Shown: positions 32,580 to 41,765, counted from the first letter of the stretch. The stretch is DNA of 64,000 nt from Candidatus Nitrosopelagicus sp. (GCA_028345965.1 JAOMEP010000002.1:32502-96501), one strand, 5' to 3'. The notes: generated by a model from the sequence alone, not told the origin. Numbers and translations: made by a program.

Positions 32580-32987
32580 ATGAAGACAAAAATTGGAATT
32601 TTTGCTGGATTGTTTGTACTAGTTGCTATGATTGGAATGTCACCATCATTTGCTGATTCTAACACAACTGTACTTTCTACAAATGACGGTGTACAACTAA
32701 CAAAAACAGTTGTATCAATGTCAATTTCTTCTGATAATACAATGCCATGGGGATTCATTGAAGGTACAATAGAAAACCACGCAGATGGTTATCCTGTAAT
32801 TGTTCAAATTTATCAAAACGACGAACCAGTTCATTTTGCACAAACTAGTGTAAATGAAGATGGTACATATGAATACAAATTTCGTGCAAGAAACCTAGAT
32901 GGAAATACCGTGGTAAATGTTTACGAAGGTGATTACGAAGTCAAAATCTTCAAATCAATACAAATTACAGGTAAAAATCTAATTTAA
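32580..32987 (+). CDS. Secreted beta-sandwich protein
   Basis: This 135-residue protein has a signal peptide at 1-25 (GIFAGLFVLVAMIGM, cleavage near FADS). The rest is a single beta-rich domain (VVSMSISSDNTMPWGFIEGTI, YPVIVQIYQNDEPVHFAQ, NGTYEYKFRAR-like strands). Many thaumarchaeal surface proteins carry such a domain, often several times; here it stands alone. It overlaps the convergent reductase gene by four bases. Function unknown. Confidence 0.7.
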   Translation: MKTKIGIFAGLFVLVAMIGMSPSFADSNTTVLSTNDGVQLTKTVVSMSISSDNTMPWGFIEGTIENHADGYPVIVQIYQNDEPVHFAQTSVNEDGTYEYKFRARNLDGNTVVNVYEGDYEVKIFKSIQITGKNLI

Positions 32988-33511
32988 TTTCTTTTTGCCA
33001 ACTCTAATGTTTTATCTACCATTTCATTTAATCTAGATTTTACTTCTTCATCTGTAATCTTTCCATCTACAATTTTTTCTCCTGTTGAATAGACCGCAGT
33101 AGGATTCGTAATTACTCTGAAATATGACATTAATTGTGTAAACAATGTTTGCACGTCTCCAAAGCTAATCATGCCACCTGCAACAATGGCAAGTCCTGCA
33201 GTTTTTCCTTCAGTTTCCTTGTAACTAACAAATTCAAATATATTTTTCAAGGCTGCACTAAACATGGAATTATAGACTGGAACTCCAACTAGCCAGATAT
33301 CTGCTTCTGTGATATCTTTAGCAGCTTGTAATGTTTTTTCATTATAATTAACCTCATTAGCAGCACCTTTGAAAGATTCGAAACCATCATCTGCCAGATT
33401 GATGAATTTTACATCTACATCTTTTTGATTTACATATTCTAAAACATATTTCATCATAATCTGGGTATTGCCATTTTTTCTTGGACTTCCAGATAAAACT
33501 ACAACTTTCAT
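32984..33511 (-). CDS. NADPH-dependent FMN reductase
   Basis: This 175-residue flavodoxin-like protein begins with the FMN-binding loop LSGSPRKNGNTQIMM near residue 6. The segment WLVGVPVYNSMFSAALKNIFEF around 85 is typical of the family. Members reduce flavins, quinones, azo dyes or chromate with NAD(P)H. It lies just downstream (minus strand) of tRNA-Arg. The substrate is not identifiable. Confidence 0.85.
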   Translation of the reverse strand: MKVVVLSGSPRKNGNTQIMMKYVLEYVNQKDVDVKFINLADDGFESFKGAANEVNYNEKTLQAAKDITEADIWLVGVPVYNSMFSAALKNIFEFVSYKETEGKTAGLAIVAGGMISFGDVQTLFTQLMSYFRVITNPTAVYSTGEKIVDGKITDEEVKSRLNEMVDKTLELAKRN

Positions 33512-33551
33512 GTATCTTGTCGACTATTACATAATTTAAGTAATAAAAAAG

Positions 33552-33626
33552 CGGGCTCGAAGGGCTTCGATCCCTCGACCTATAGCTTAGGAAGCTACTG
33601 CGCTATCCATGCTGCGCCACGAGCCC
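33552..33626 (-). tRNA. tRNA-Arg (anticodon CCU)
   Basis: The minus strand folds into a complete 75-nucleotide cloverleaf. The acceptor pair is GGGCTCG/CGAGCCC and the D stem is GCGC/GCGC. The anticodon stem is GTAGC/GCTAT around loop TTCCTAA, giving anticodon CCU for AGG. The T stem is GAGGG/CCCTT with loop ATCGAAG. No intron is present and CCA is not encoded. It is next to the bluB gene. Confidence 0.92.
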
Positions 33627-33656
33627 AGCAGAAAAATAACTTGAAATAATTTAAGC

Positions 33657-34361
33657 TTACTTGATATTGGATTTAATCATTTTTTGAATCATATTCCAAG
33701 ATTCATCTTCTTTTTGTTCCCATTTTTCAAAATAAATCACATCTTTTAGTTCTAATCTTGGAAGCCAACCTGAACGTTCTAAGTCTGGTTTTTTTTCAAA
33801 ATTTGTTACATGACCAAGGCAAAGATATGCAACAGGTACAATATGTTCGGGTAAATTCAATTCTTTTCTTAACACATCATTAGATACTATGCTAACCCAA
33901 CCTAATCCGATATTTTCTGCTCTTGCAGCCAACCATAAGTTCTGTATTGCACCACAAACACTGTAAATTCCTGCTTCAGGTATACTTGTTGTTCCTATAA
34001 TGAATGGTCCAAATTTTGTGGGATCATATGTAACGCAAACATTGACATCTGATTCCATTATTCCTTCTAATTTCATCGAAAGATATTCTGATCTTTTTGG
34101 GTCTTCAACTAATTTTGATGCTCGTTCATGTTCTTTTTGAAAAGATTCTTTGACTTTTTGTTTAGTTTTCATATCTTTAATCAAAATAAAGTTCCATGGC
34201 TGTGAAAATCCAACAGATGGTGCATGATGTGCAGCATGAAGAATTTTCGTTAATGTCTTTTCATCAATTGATTCTTGTGTAAAATGTGATCTAACGTCCC
34301 TTCTTGAGTATACTGCTTTGTAAAATCCTGCCTTTTCCTCATCTGTAAATTTGTCGCTCAA
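33657..34361 (-). CDS. bluB: 5,6-dimethylbenzimidazole synthase BluB
   Basis: BluB fragments reduced FMN with oxygen to give dimethylbenzimidazole, the lower ligand of vitamin B12. The 234-residue nitroreductase-fold protein has the BluB start FYKAVYSRRDVRSHF, the HAAHHAPSVGFSQPWNFILI segment, and GLGWVSIVSNDVLR with AYLCLGHV. Ordinary nitroreductases lack the RRDVR-SHF and HHAPSVGF combination. With the cbi genes elsewhere in the window it indicates complete cobalamin with its own lower ligand. The requirement for oxygen fits an aerobic ammonia oxidiser. Confidence 0.88.
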   Translation of the reverse strand: MSDKFTDEEKAGFYKAVYSRRDVRSHFTQESIDEKTLTKILHAAHHAPSVGFSQPWNFILIKDMKTKQKVKESFQKEHERASKLVEDPKRSEYLSMKLEGIMESDVNVCVTYDPTKFGPFIIGTTSIPEAGIYSVCGAIQNLWLAARAENIGLGWVSIVSNDVLRKELNLPEHIVPVAYLCLGHVTNFEKKPDLERSGWLPRLELKDVIYFEKWEQKEDESWNMIQKMIKSNIK

Positions 34362-34426
34362 TTTTCTAGCCTCATTTTCAACATGTCTTAAACGTTAATA
34401 ATGTTCTTTCAGAATTTTTAATTCGT

Positions 34427-34501
34427 GGGCTTGTGGTCTAGTTTGGTTATGATGCTGCCTCGACATGGCAGTGATCGAGTGTTCAAATCACTCCAGGCCC
34501 A
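34427..34501 (+). tRNA. tRNA-Val (anticodon GAC)
   Basis: This 75-nucleotide tRNA pairs GGGCTTG with CAGGCCC at the acceptor stem (with one G-U). The anticodon stem is CTGCC/GGCAG around loop TCGACAT, giving anticodon GAC, which reads GUC and GUU. The T arm is GAGTG TTCAAAT CACTC. The D arm has one weak pair. No intron and no encoded CCA. Confidence 0.9.
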
Positions 34502-34516
34502 CTTTTAATTTTAAAA

Positions 34517-35011
34517 TTAAGACCTAGTATCAAAATCTAATTCTACAATACTCCATGCTGATTCTACAGTCATTTGTCCTGATGCAGCATATTGTATAAC
34601 TTGTCCACTGACTATTTTCTTATAGACTGTTTCATTCATTTCTGACATTACAATAGTTAATTTATTTTTTAATGGAATTTCTGCATCAGGGTAAAATGCA
34701 GCACGTCCTGGCATTGCCACATCTTCTGTTGAGTAGGTTCCACTTCCAATTTCACTTCCATCGGCATACAACCTATACGTAATTACTGGTACAGTAACTG
34801 TAACCTCACCTGGATTTGCAACTAGGAATGTTACTTTTAGTGTTGCACGACTTTCAACACTGTTTACATCAGTTAGTTCAACAGAATCTAATTCAATTGT
34901 AGCCATAGAAAGATCGTCATTATCCAAACTTGCATAATAAACAATTCCTCCCATCATTCCTAACAATGCAAGAATTGCAACAACAAGTATCGAACGACCT
35001 GGTGGATTCAT
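34517..35011 (-). CDS. Membrane-anchored LEA14/WHy-like protein
   Basis: This 164-residue protein has one N-terminal helix (about 8-27, ILVVAILALLGMMGGIVYYA) followed by an outer beta domain. The strand order and the segment LKVTFLVANPGEVTVTVPVITYRLYADGSEIGSGTYS match the WHy/LEA14 domain known from stress proteins. Relatives help tolerate dehydration or hypersalinity, but that has not been shown for thaumarchaeal forms. It is convergent with tRNA-Val. Confidence 0.7.
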   Translation of the reverse strand: MNPPGRSILVVAILALLGMMGGIVYYASLDNDDLSMATIELDSVELTDVNSVESRATLKVTFLVANPGEVTVTVPVITYRLYADGSEIGSGTYSTEDVAMPGRAAFYPDAEIPLKNKLTIVMSEMNETVYKKIVSGQVIQYAASGQMTVESAWSIVELDFDTRS

Positions 35012-35081
35012 TATAATTTTTTTAGGTTTTATACTAAAAAACCTTGTTAAGAGTCAAATAGAGTTCTAATCATTAATTGTC

Positions 35082-35582
35082 ATGGCACTAGAGCAAGCAT
35101 TACTAACATGGATTCACATTACAAGTGCAGCAATTTGGGTTGGTGGCTCGTTATTCATAGGTGTTGTATTTGCACCAATTTTAAAAAAAATGTCAATGCC
35201 TGTTGAAGAAAGGATACAATTAATGGTACAAGTTGGAAGACGTTTTAATAAATTAGCCTTACCCGCTTTGTTTATCTTAATTGCAACAGGAATGTATCAA
35301 GCACATCTTGTATTACAAAAATCTGATATTTTGTATGAAACTAGCTATGGTCACGTTTTAATTATTAAAATAATTTTAGTTGCAGCATTAGTAATTTTGT
35401 ATGCTGTTCATGTGAGAATAATTAGAAAAGATGTTGAAGACAAAATTATTGCTAAAGAAATGCCACAAGAAGAATTGCAAAAATTAAGAAAAAAAATTAT
35501 CATATTGGGAGAAGTAACTGTTGTTTTATCCATCATAATTCTATTCTTAGCATCAGTACTCAATGCTGGTGGACAATTATGA
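35082..35582 (+). CDS. CopD-domain membrane protein
   Basis: This 166-residue protein has four membrane helices with histidines near their ends: WIHITSAAIWVGGSLFIG, GMYQAHLVLQK, YGHVLIIKIILVAALVILYAVHVRII. These fit the CopD copper-resistance domain. Copper handling is especially relevant in ammonia oxidisers, whose enzymes depend on it. The gene overlaps the next one by four bases (ATGA), so the two are co-transcribed, though the link between copper and NAD synthesis is not obvious. Confidence 0.75.
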   Translation: MALEQALLTWIHITSAAIWVGGSLFIGVVFAPILKKMSMPVEERIQLMVQVGRRFNKLALPALFILIATGMYQAHLVLQKSDILYETSYGHVLIIKIILVAALVILYAVHVRIIRKDVEDKIIAKEMPQEELQKLRKKIIILGEVTVVLSIIILFLASVLNAGGQL

Positions 35583-36073
35583 TTGGATTTCTGATAGGTA
35601 GATTCCAACCATTCCATTTAGGACATTTAGAGGCGATAAAATTTGCATTAACAAAAGTTGAGCATCTTCATGTTGGAATAGGTAGTTCAAACAAAAGTCA
35701 TGAAGAAAGAAATCCTTTCACTGCTGATGAAAGGAAAAAGATGATTTTATCATCGCTAGATGATGAATTACAAAAAAACTTGTCAATTCATTACATTCCT
35801 GATGTTAATGATCATTCTAAATGGACACATCTTGTAGATGAAATAATTCCTGAATATGATGTCGTTTTTTCCAATGATGATTTTACTCATGAGCTTTACG
35901 GTAAAAGAGGAAAATCAATTATTTCTGTAGAATTGAAATCGCGTAGTGATTTATCGGGAACAAATATTCGAAATCTAATCTTAACCGATCAAAACTGGAA
36001 ACAGTTTCTTCCTTCAGGAACAGTAGATGTTTTATCTGAAATTGATCCAAAAAAACGATTGTCAGATCTTTAA
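35579..36073 (+). CDS. Nicotinamide-nucleotide adenylyltransferase (archaeal NMNAT)
   Basis: This 164-residue enzyme joins NMN and ATP to form NAD. The nucleotidyltransferase motif GRFQPFHLGHLEAIK at 7-21 contains the HxGH-type pair. GIGSSNKSHEERNPFTADER and the ISGTNIRNLI-type motif (SRSDLSGTNIRN) near the C terminus are characteristic of the archaeal family. Length is normal. The start overlaps the upstream stop. Confidence 0.9.
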   Translation: MIGFLIGRFQPFHLGHLEAIKFALTKVEHLHVGIGSSNKSHEERNPFTADERKKMILSSLDDELQKNLSIHYIPDVNDHSKWTHLVDEIIPEYDVVFSNDDFTHELYGKRGKSIISVELKSRSDLSGTNIRNLILTDQNWKQFLPSGTVDVLSEIDPKKRLSDL

Positions 36074-36117
36074 TTATAAATAACCTTCAAACATCTTAAG
36101 CTTAGGAGATATAGAAT

Positions 36118-37272
36118 TTGGAATATTTAGTAATGTTACCGGGTCCAACAAACGTACCAGAACGTGTTACACGCGCAATGGTTACTCCATCAATTAACCA
36201 TAGAAGTGACGACTTCGTTGAACTATACGAAGAATGTGTTAACAACACAAAAAAAATATTTGAAACAGAAGGTGATGCAGTTTGTCTTTCTGCTTCTGGA
36301 ACAGGTGCAACTGAATGTTCTGTTGTAAATTTAATTAAAAAAGATGATAAAGTAATAATTCCAGTTAATGGTGAATTCAGTACTCGTTTAGCACAACAAA
36401 TTGAATGGGCGGGTGGTCAAACAATTAGAATTGAAACTGAACCTGGAATAAATGCAACTTATGATCAAGTAAAAGAAGCATTTGATAATAATAAAGATGT
36501 TAAAGCATTCTACTGTGTTTGGAATGAAACATCAACTGGAACCATGATTAATTATCTTGATAGAATCAAAGACTTGACATCCAGAAATGATTCTTACTAT
36601 GTACTTGATGGTGTATCAATTGTTGGTGGAGAAGAACTTCACATGGATAAATGGGGAATTGACATTGCAATGACTGGTGCACAAAAAGCATTTGCATGTC
36701 CACCTGGAATATCACCAATTTGCATTAACGGTAGAACTAGAAAATACATGGAAGCAAATCCACCTAATACAATGTATTTCAATTTACCAAGATACTTCAA
36801 ATATTATGAAGAGGCAAAACATACGCCATTTACTCCTGCATTACCAGTTCTTTATGCATACAGAGAAGCAATGAGAATAATCTTAGAAGAAGGAATGGAA
36901 AAAAGAATTCAAAGACATAGAACATGTTCTGATGCACTTTATTCTGGACTATCAGCAATAGGATTATCTCCATTTGCAGATGAAAATTCTCGTTCTACAG
37001 TTGTAATTGCATTAAATTATCTAGATGGATTAGAAGATAAAATATTCAGAGATACATTAGCAAAGAAATTCAGAATCTTAGTAGCAGGTGGATTTGGAAA
37101 TCTAAAAGGTAAAGTTTTCAGAGTTGGCTGTATGGGTGAAGTTGATCGTTATCACGTTATGAGATGTATATCTGGAATTGCATCAACATTAGCAATGATG
37201 GGTTATGATACTGACGCTCAAGCAGGTCTTAAAGTAGCTGAAGAAAAACTAAAGCCACTTGATTCCCTTTAG
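36118..37272 (+). CDS. Alanine-glyoxylate/serine-pyruvate aminotransferase family
   Basis: This 384-residue class V PLP enzyme has MLPGPTNVPERV at the N terminus, the strand YYVLDGVSIVGGEELHMDKWGID ending in the PLP-binding aspartate region, and TGAQKAFACPPG holding the catalytic lysine. The sequence begins with TTG. In archaea such enzymes move amino groups between alanine, serine, glyoxylate and pyruvate. It is followed after 31 bases by the FKBP gene in the same direction. Confidence 0.87.
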   Translation: MEYLVMLPGPTNVPERVTRAMVTPSINHRSDDFVELYEECVNNTKKIFETEGDAVCLSASGTGATECSVVNLIKKDDKVIIPVNGEFSTRLAQQIEWAGGQTIRIETEPGINATYDQVKEAFDNNKDVKAFYCVWNETSTGTMINYLDRIKDLTSRNDSYYVLDGVSIVGGEELHMDKWGIDIAMTGAQKAFACPPGISPICINGRTRKYMEANPPNTMYFNLPRYFKYYEEAKHTPFTPALPVLYAYREAMRIILEEGMEKRIQRHRTCSDALYSGLSAIGLSPFADENSRSTVVIALNYLDGLEDKIFRDTLAKKFRILVAGGFGNLKGKVFRVGCMGEVDRYHVMRCISGIASTLAMMGYDTDAQAGLKVAEEKLKPLDSL

Positions 37273-37303
37273 CTTAATATAAGGAAATTCAAAATCGACA
37301 ACG

Positions 37304-38059
37304 TTGACATTCAAAAAAGGACAATTAATTTTACTTGATTATACTGCTAAGATCAAAGATAGCGGTGAAGTTTTTGAAAGCACAAATGAAGAAGAAGCAA
37401 AAAAACATTCAATTCATGATCCCAATCTAAAATATATGCCAAAACTTGTTTCTGTTGGAGAAGCATGGGTTCTCAAAGGACTAGATGATGCTTTACCTGA
37501 AACGAAAGCAGGTGAAAAAAAGACAATCGAAGTTTCTGCTGAAAAAGGATTTGGTGCAAGAGACAAAGGTAAGGTTAGAATGATTCCTCTAAGAAAACTT
37601 GGAGAAGATCAAGAAAAAGTATCCGTAGGAGATACAGTAGAAATTGATAACAAAAAAGGAATTATTCGTTTTATTGGTTCAGGTAGAGTTCAAATTGATT
37701 ATAATCATAGATTTGCAGGAAAAACAATCGTCTATGATGTTGATGTAAAAAAATCTCTTGATACAGACGATGATAAAATATCTGAAATTTTAAAATCAAG
37801 ATTACCTGTAGAAAATGACCAAATTAATTTCAAAAAAACCGGTAATGTGGTAGAAATTACAATTCCTGAAGAAATTTTTAGAGCAGATGGATTAGCAATT
37901 ATTAAACACTTCACCCAGATGGATTTGTTCAAATTTGTTCCATCACTTGGAAAAGTAAATTTTGTAGAATCATACGAAAATAAAACAGCCAAAAAAGAAG
38001 ATAAATCAGTAAAAAAAGAAGAAAAACCAGCAAAACCTGCTGAAAAAAAATCTAAGTAA
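37304..38059 (+). CDS. FKBP-type peptidyl-prolyl isomerase (archaeal SlyD-like)
   Basis: This 251-residue protein starts with TTG. The N-terminal half is an FKBP domain (LDYTAKIKDSGEVFESTNEEE and PGLDDALPE-type segments) with an inserted IF chaperone domain around residues 85-135. A second domain (about 150-225) and a Lys/Glu/Pro-rich tail follow (KPAKPAEKKSK). This two-domain architecture is common among archaeal FKBPs. It is convergent with the G1P dehydrogenase gene. Confidence 0.87.
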   Translation: MTFKKGQLILLDYTAKIKDSGEVFESTNEEEAKKHSIHDPNLKYMPKLVSVGEAWVLKGLDDALPETKAGEKKTIEVSAEKGFGARDKGKVRMIPLRKLGEDQEKVSVGDTVEIDNKKGIIRFIGSGRVQIDYNHRFAGKTIVYDVDVKKSLDTDDDKISEILKSRLPVENDQINFKKTGNVVEITIPEEIFRADGLAIIKHFTQMDLFKFVPSLGKVNFVESYENKTAKKEDKSVKKEEKPAKPAEKKSK

Positions 38060-39115
38060 TTATAGAACGCCTGTACTTTTTGCAAGCTTTAGTGCATCTT
38101 TTTCAGTCATTTTAACTTCTTTTAGTATTGTATATCTCTCAGGTCGTAATGATTGTGCAATAACTAATGCTTTAGCTAAAATCTTTGGTTTTAATCCAAT
38201 CTCTTTTGCTGTAGTTGGTGCACCCGAGTTCCTCAAAGTTTTTACAATTTTTTTCCAATTTTGTCCTTGTAACTTTGCAATCATTATAGAACCTATTCCA
38301 CATTTTTCTCCATGTAATCCAATTCCAAACTCTAAATGATCAATTGCATGTGAAAAAAGATGTTCTGCACCTGAACAAGGTCTACTACTTCCTGCAATAC
38401 ATGATGCAACTCCTGCACTGATTAACGCCTCAACAATTATTCTAACATCGATTTTATTTTTTGAAAAATTTTCTGCACTTTCAATTAATATCTCTGCACT
38501 CATTGAAGCAAGGTTTGCTGAATATCTTCCATAATATTCTCCTACCTTATCACGACCTAATTCCCAATCATGAACTGCAGTTACTTTTGCCATCAAATCA
38601 CCACATCCACTCGCTAGTAATTTTTTAGGAGCTTTTTTGATTATATCTAAATCCACAAACACACCTAGAGGTGCAGTTGCGACCAGTGAATGTGGTTTTT
38701 CACCTCTAACTGAAACAAATGGGCTTGCAATACCGTCATGTGATGCAGAGGTAGGTATGCTAACAAATGGTTTTTTTAGATTAAATGCACATAATTTTGC
38801 AACATCTACTGAGCGTCCTCCTCCTAAACCTATGATTATGTCACTTCTTGTTAATTTGACTTTTTTTTGTATCGCATCAGTTTCTTTTACTTGATTTGAT
38901 TTTGCTAAATGCCAAACAGCTGCAATTTTCGCATTTTTTAGTGACATGTCGATCTCTTTTCCGATTATTTTCTTTACATTCTTACCGGAAATTATTGAAA
39001 CTTTTTTTGGATTAGAAAGTGATCGTAAAAATTCTCCAACTTGTTCAATGTTCTTTTCACCAACAACGATCTGTCTTGGAAGCTCCATTGTGTGGGACTT
39101 AGCCTTCTTGTTCAA
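38060..39115 (-). CDS. egsA: sn-glycerol-1-phosphate dehydrogenase
   Basis: This 351-residue enzyme makes the archaeal lipid backbone glycerol-1-phosphate from DHAP. The NAD-binding segment DIIIGLGGGRSVDVAK is at about 92-107, the substrate region PTSASHDGIASPFVS follows, and metal-site histidines are in SGAEHLFSHAID and GLHGEKCGIG. The start is TTG 39115, with a TATA box at 39137-39146; an ATG further in (39088) would shorten it by nine residues. It is a defining archaeal gene. Confidence 0.93.
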   Translation of the reverse strand: MNKKAKSHTMELPRQIVVGEKNIEQVGEFLRSLSNPKKVSIISGKNVKKIIGKEIDMSLKNAKIAAVWHLAKSNQVKETDAIQKKVKLTRSDIIIGLGGGRSVDVAKLCAFNLKKPFVSIPTSASHDGIASPFVSVRGEKPHSLVATAPLGVFVDLDIIKKAPKKLLASGCGDLMAKVTAVHDWELGRDKVGEYYGRYSANLASMSAEILIESAENFSKNKIDVRIIVEALISAGVASCIAGSSRPCSGAEHLFSHAIDHLEFGIGLHGEKCGIGSIMIAKLQGQNWKKIVKTLRNSGAPTTAKEIGLKPKILAKALVIAQSLRPERYTILKEVKMTEKDALKLAKSTGVL

Positions 39116-39136
39116 TACTTCGATCCTATGACAAAG

Positions 39137-39146
39137 TTATTTAAAA
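39137..39146 (-). promoter_or_regulatory. Shared TATA region between egsA and psmB
   Basis: TTATTTAAAA is centred about 26 bases before the egsA TTG (minus strand). Read the other way it also gives a TTTAAAAGG-type element in front of psmB, whose ATG is about 48 bases away with a GAGGT site between. One AT-rich element may therefore serve both genes, one leaderless and one with a leader. Confidence 0.4.
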
Positions 39147-39177
39147 GGGTCTAATATCATTGATATTATCTCAAAAC

Positions 39178-39182
39178 GAGGT
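39178..39182 (+). promoter_or_regulatory. Ribosome-binding site of psmB
   Basis: GAGGT ends seven bases before ATG 39190. It decides the psmB start against an upstream in-frame TTG at 39160, and differs from the mostly leaderless neighbours. Confidence 0.5.
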
Positions 39183-39189
39183 TAATCTT

Positions 39190-39822
39190 ATGTCAAACAA
39201 TGTTGAAGAAAAAATATTACACGGAACAACCACTGTAGGTATCAAGGCTACAGACGGTGTAGTCTTATGTGCAGATATGAGAGCAAGCGCAGGATATTTC
39301 ATTGCAAATAACAACACAATGAAAATTCAAAAAATTGAACAACATGTTGGTCTTACTTTAGCAGGTGGTGTAGCAGATGCACAAAACATTGTAGATGTAC
39401 TACGTTATCATGCAAATTTACACAGAATTCAAAATCAAGAACCTATCCCAGTTAACTCATTAGCAAGACTAACCTCTTTAATGTTCCATCAAAACAGAGG
39501 TTATCCATTCATTGCAGACATCCTAGTAGGCGGTGTTGATGCAAAAGGTCCTGCTTTATTTAATATCGACATGTTTGGCTCTGTAGAAAATAAAAATTAT
39601 GTAACAACTGGTAGTGGTTCTCCAGTTGCATATGGTCTGTTAGAAGAAGAATATACCAAAGACTTGACACTTGAAGATGCAAAAAATGTTGCATTACGTG
39701 CAGTCAAAGCAGCCATAACACGAAATATTGGAACTGGTGATGGAATCAATGTAGCATTGGTTGATAAAAATGGATTCCGTCTTTTAACAGAAGAACAAAA
39801 GAAAGCAGTACTTCCTCTTTAA
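39190..39822 (+). CDS. psmB: Proteasome beta subunit
   Basis: This 210-residue precursor has a 12-residue propeptide ending in Gly. Cleavage exposes the catalytic threonine (T13, in HGTTTVGI). In mature numbering Asp17, Arg19 and Lys33 are conserved (CADMRAS and TMKIQKI). SGS(P)-type residues (TTGSGSPVAYG) and GTGDGINVALVD complete the active-site region. It should assemble with alpha subunits into the 20S particle. It lies six bases upstream of the FttA gene, an arrangement common in archaea. Confidence 0.93.
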   Translation: MSNNVEEKILHGTTTVGIKATDGVVLCADMRASAGYFIANNNTMKIQKIEQHVGLTLAGGVADAQNIVDVLRYHANLHRIQNQEPIPVNSLARLTSLMFHQNRGYPFIADILVGGVDAKGPALFNIDMFGSVENKNYVTTGSGSPVAYGLLEEEYTKDLTLEDAKNVALRAVKAAITRNIGTGDGINVALVDKNGFRLLTEEQKKAVLPL

Positions 39823-39827
39823 AATAA

Positions 39828-41765
39828 TTGCAAAAAAAACAACAGCAGCAAGCAGATCAATCTAGCCAGAATATAATGGCGACCATACTGACAAGTATAC
39901 CCAAAGAAGCAAATGTCACAAAAATTGATTATGAGGGTCCTCGTATTGCTCTTTATACAGATACACCACGCTTTTTGATGGAACATAACGACATAATTTC
40001 TACCCTAGTTAATCAAATTAAAAAACGAATTGTAATTAGAACTGATGAAAAAATTCGCAAGTCTGAAGAAGAAGCAAGAAAAATTTTAGATACCTTAGTT
40101 CCAGATGATGCTGGATTAGAGGCTACTTTTTTTGATACTGCAACAGGTGAAGTTTCAATTGAATTAAAAAGACCGTGGCTTTGTCAAAGAAATGCAGAAG
40201 AATTCAATCATACAGAAGTTACTGAACAAACAGGTTGGAGATTAAGAATAAGAAAGTCAACTACAAAACCATCTAATACAATCAAATCAATCAATTATCA
40301 ATTAAAAATTTCATCTGCAGATAGAGCAAAACAACTAAAATCTGTTGGTGAAGAAATTTTTAGACCTAGACTTGTACAAAAATCTGAGGTATCATTATTA
40401 ACACTAGGTGGATTTGGGCAAGTCGGACGTTCCTGTATGCTTTTGACTACTCCTGATAGTAAGGTGTTAATTGACTGTGGAATTAACCCTGGTGCAAGAA
40501 CACCTTCTGAAGCATTTCCTCGTTTAGACTGGGCAAATATTTCATTAGATGAGTTAGATGCTATTGTAATTGGGCATGCCCATTTAGATCACACCGGATT
40601 CTTACCCGTATTAACAAAATATGGGTACAGAGGGCCAATTTATTGTACTGAACCAACCCTTCCTATGATGAACTTAATTCAATTAGATGCGATCAAGGTT
40701 GCAGGTGCACAAGGTCGAACACCAATGTATGCAGAAAGAGACGTTCATCAAATTATGAGACAAACAATTGGTCTTTCGTATGGAACCGTTACAGACATTT
40801 CACCTGATATCAAACTTGTATTAGCAAACGCAGGTCACATTTTAGGTTCTGCATCATGTCATTTTCATATTGGTAATGGTGATCATAATTTTGTTTATTC
40901 TGGTGATATAAAATATGGAAAAAGTATGCTTTTAGAAAGTGCTGATACAAGATTTCCACGTGTTGAAACACTATTAGTCGAAAGTACATACGGTGCAAAA
41001 GAAGACATTCAACCAACAAGAGAAGAAGTTGAAGGTGCATTCATCAAATCTGTAAATGAAATTCTCAAAGGTGGTGGTAAAGTTCTAATTCCAATTCCAG
41101 CTGTAGGACGTGCACAAGAATTAATGATGGTTATTGACAAGTATATGAAATCTGGTCAATTAACAGAATCACCTGTTTTCATGGAAGGAATGATTCAAGA
41201 AGCTACTGCAATTCATGAAGCACATCCTGAATATCTTGAAAGATCACTAAAACAGAAAATTCTAGAAACAGACGATAATCCATTTGATTCAGAATACTTT
41301 ACAAATATTGAACATGCAGATGGAAGAGATGAACCGTTAAGGGAAGATTCACCATGTATTGTAATTGCTACATCTGGAATGCTTGAAGGCGGTCCCGTTT
41401 TAGAATATTTCAGAAATTTTGCACCAAATCCAAAAAATAAGATACTTTTTGTTTCCTATCAAGTTAATGGAACCTTAGGACGAAGAGTCATGGATGGTGC
41501 AAGACAAGTGACAATTATGGGAAGAGACGGAAAAGTTGAAGTTGTTTCAATTAATTGTGGTACAGAAAAACTTGAAGGATTTAGTGGTCATAGTGATTAT
41601 AATCAATTAATGTCATATGTACAAAGACTAAGACCAAAACTTCGTAGAGTTCTTGTTAATCATGGAGAAAGAAGAAAATCTCAAAATCTTTCATCAGCAA
41701 TTAACAGAATGTATCGAGTTACAACTCATTACCCACAAGTTCAAGAAGCTATAAAATTATTTTAA
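39828..41765 (+). CDS. fttA: Transcription termination ribonuclease FttA (aCPSF1)
   Basis: This 645-residue metallo-beta-lactamase/beta-CASP nuclease cuts nascent RNA and releases archaeal polymerase. An N-terminal KH region (about 20-170) is followed by the MBL core. HAHLDH is at 250-255 and the GHILGSASCHF segment follows. The beta-CASP region has GKVLIPIPAVGRAQELM, CIVIATSGMLEGGPV and the C-terminal FSGHSDYNQLMSY. It starts with TTG. The KH domains separate it from simpler RNase J-like enzymes. It overlaps the convergent sepF by nine bases. Confidence 0.93.
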   Translation: MQKKQQQQADQSSQNIMATILTSIPKEANVTKIDYEGPRIALYTDTPRFLMEHNDIISTLVNQIKKRIVIRTDEKIRKSEEEARKILDTLVPDDAGLEATFFDTATGEVSIELKRPWLCQRNAEEFNHTEVTEQTGWRLRIRKSTTKPSNTIKSINYQLKISSADRAKQLKSVGEEIFRPRLVQKSEVSLLTLGGFGQVGRSCMLLTTPDSKVLIDCGINPGARTPSEAFPRLDWANISLDELDAIVIGHAHLDHTGFLPVLTKYGYRGPIYCTEPTLPMMNLIQLDAIKVAGAQGRTPMYAERDVHQIMRQTIGLSYGTVTDISPDIKLVLANAGHILGSASCHFHIGNGDHNFVYSGDIKYGKSMLLESADTRFPRVETLLVESTYGAKEDIQPTREEVEGAFIKSVNEILKGGGKVLIPIPAVGRAQELMMVIDKYMKSGQLTESPVFMEGMIQEATAIHEAHPEYLERSLKQKILETDDNPFDSEYFTNIEHADGRDEPLREDSPCIVIATSGMLEGGPVLEYFRNFAPNPKNKILFVSYQVNGTLGRRVMDGARQVTIMGRDGKVEVVSINCGTEKLEGFSGHSDYNQLMSYVQRLRPKLRRVLVNHGERRKSQNLSSAINRMYRVTTHYPQVQEAIKLF

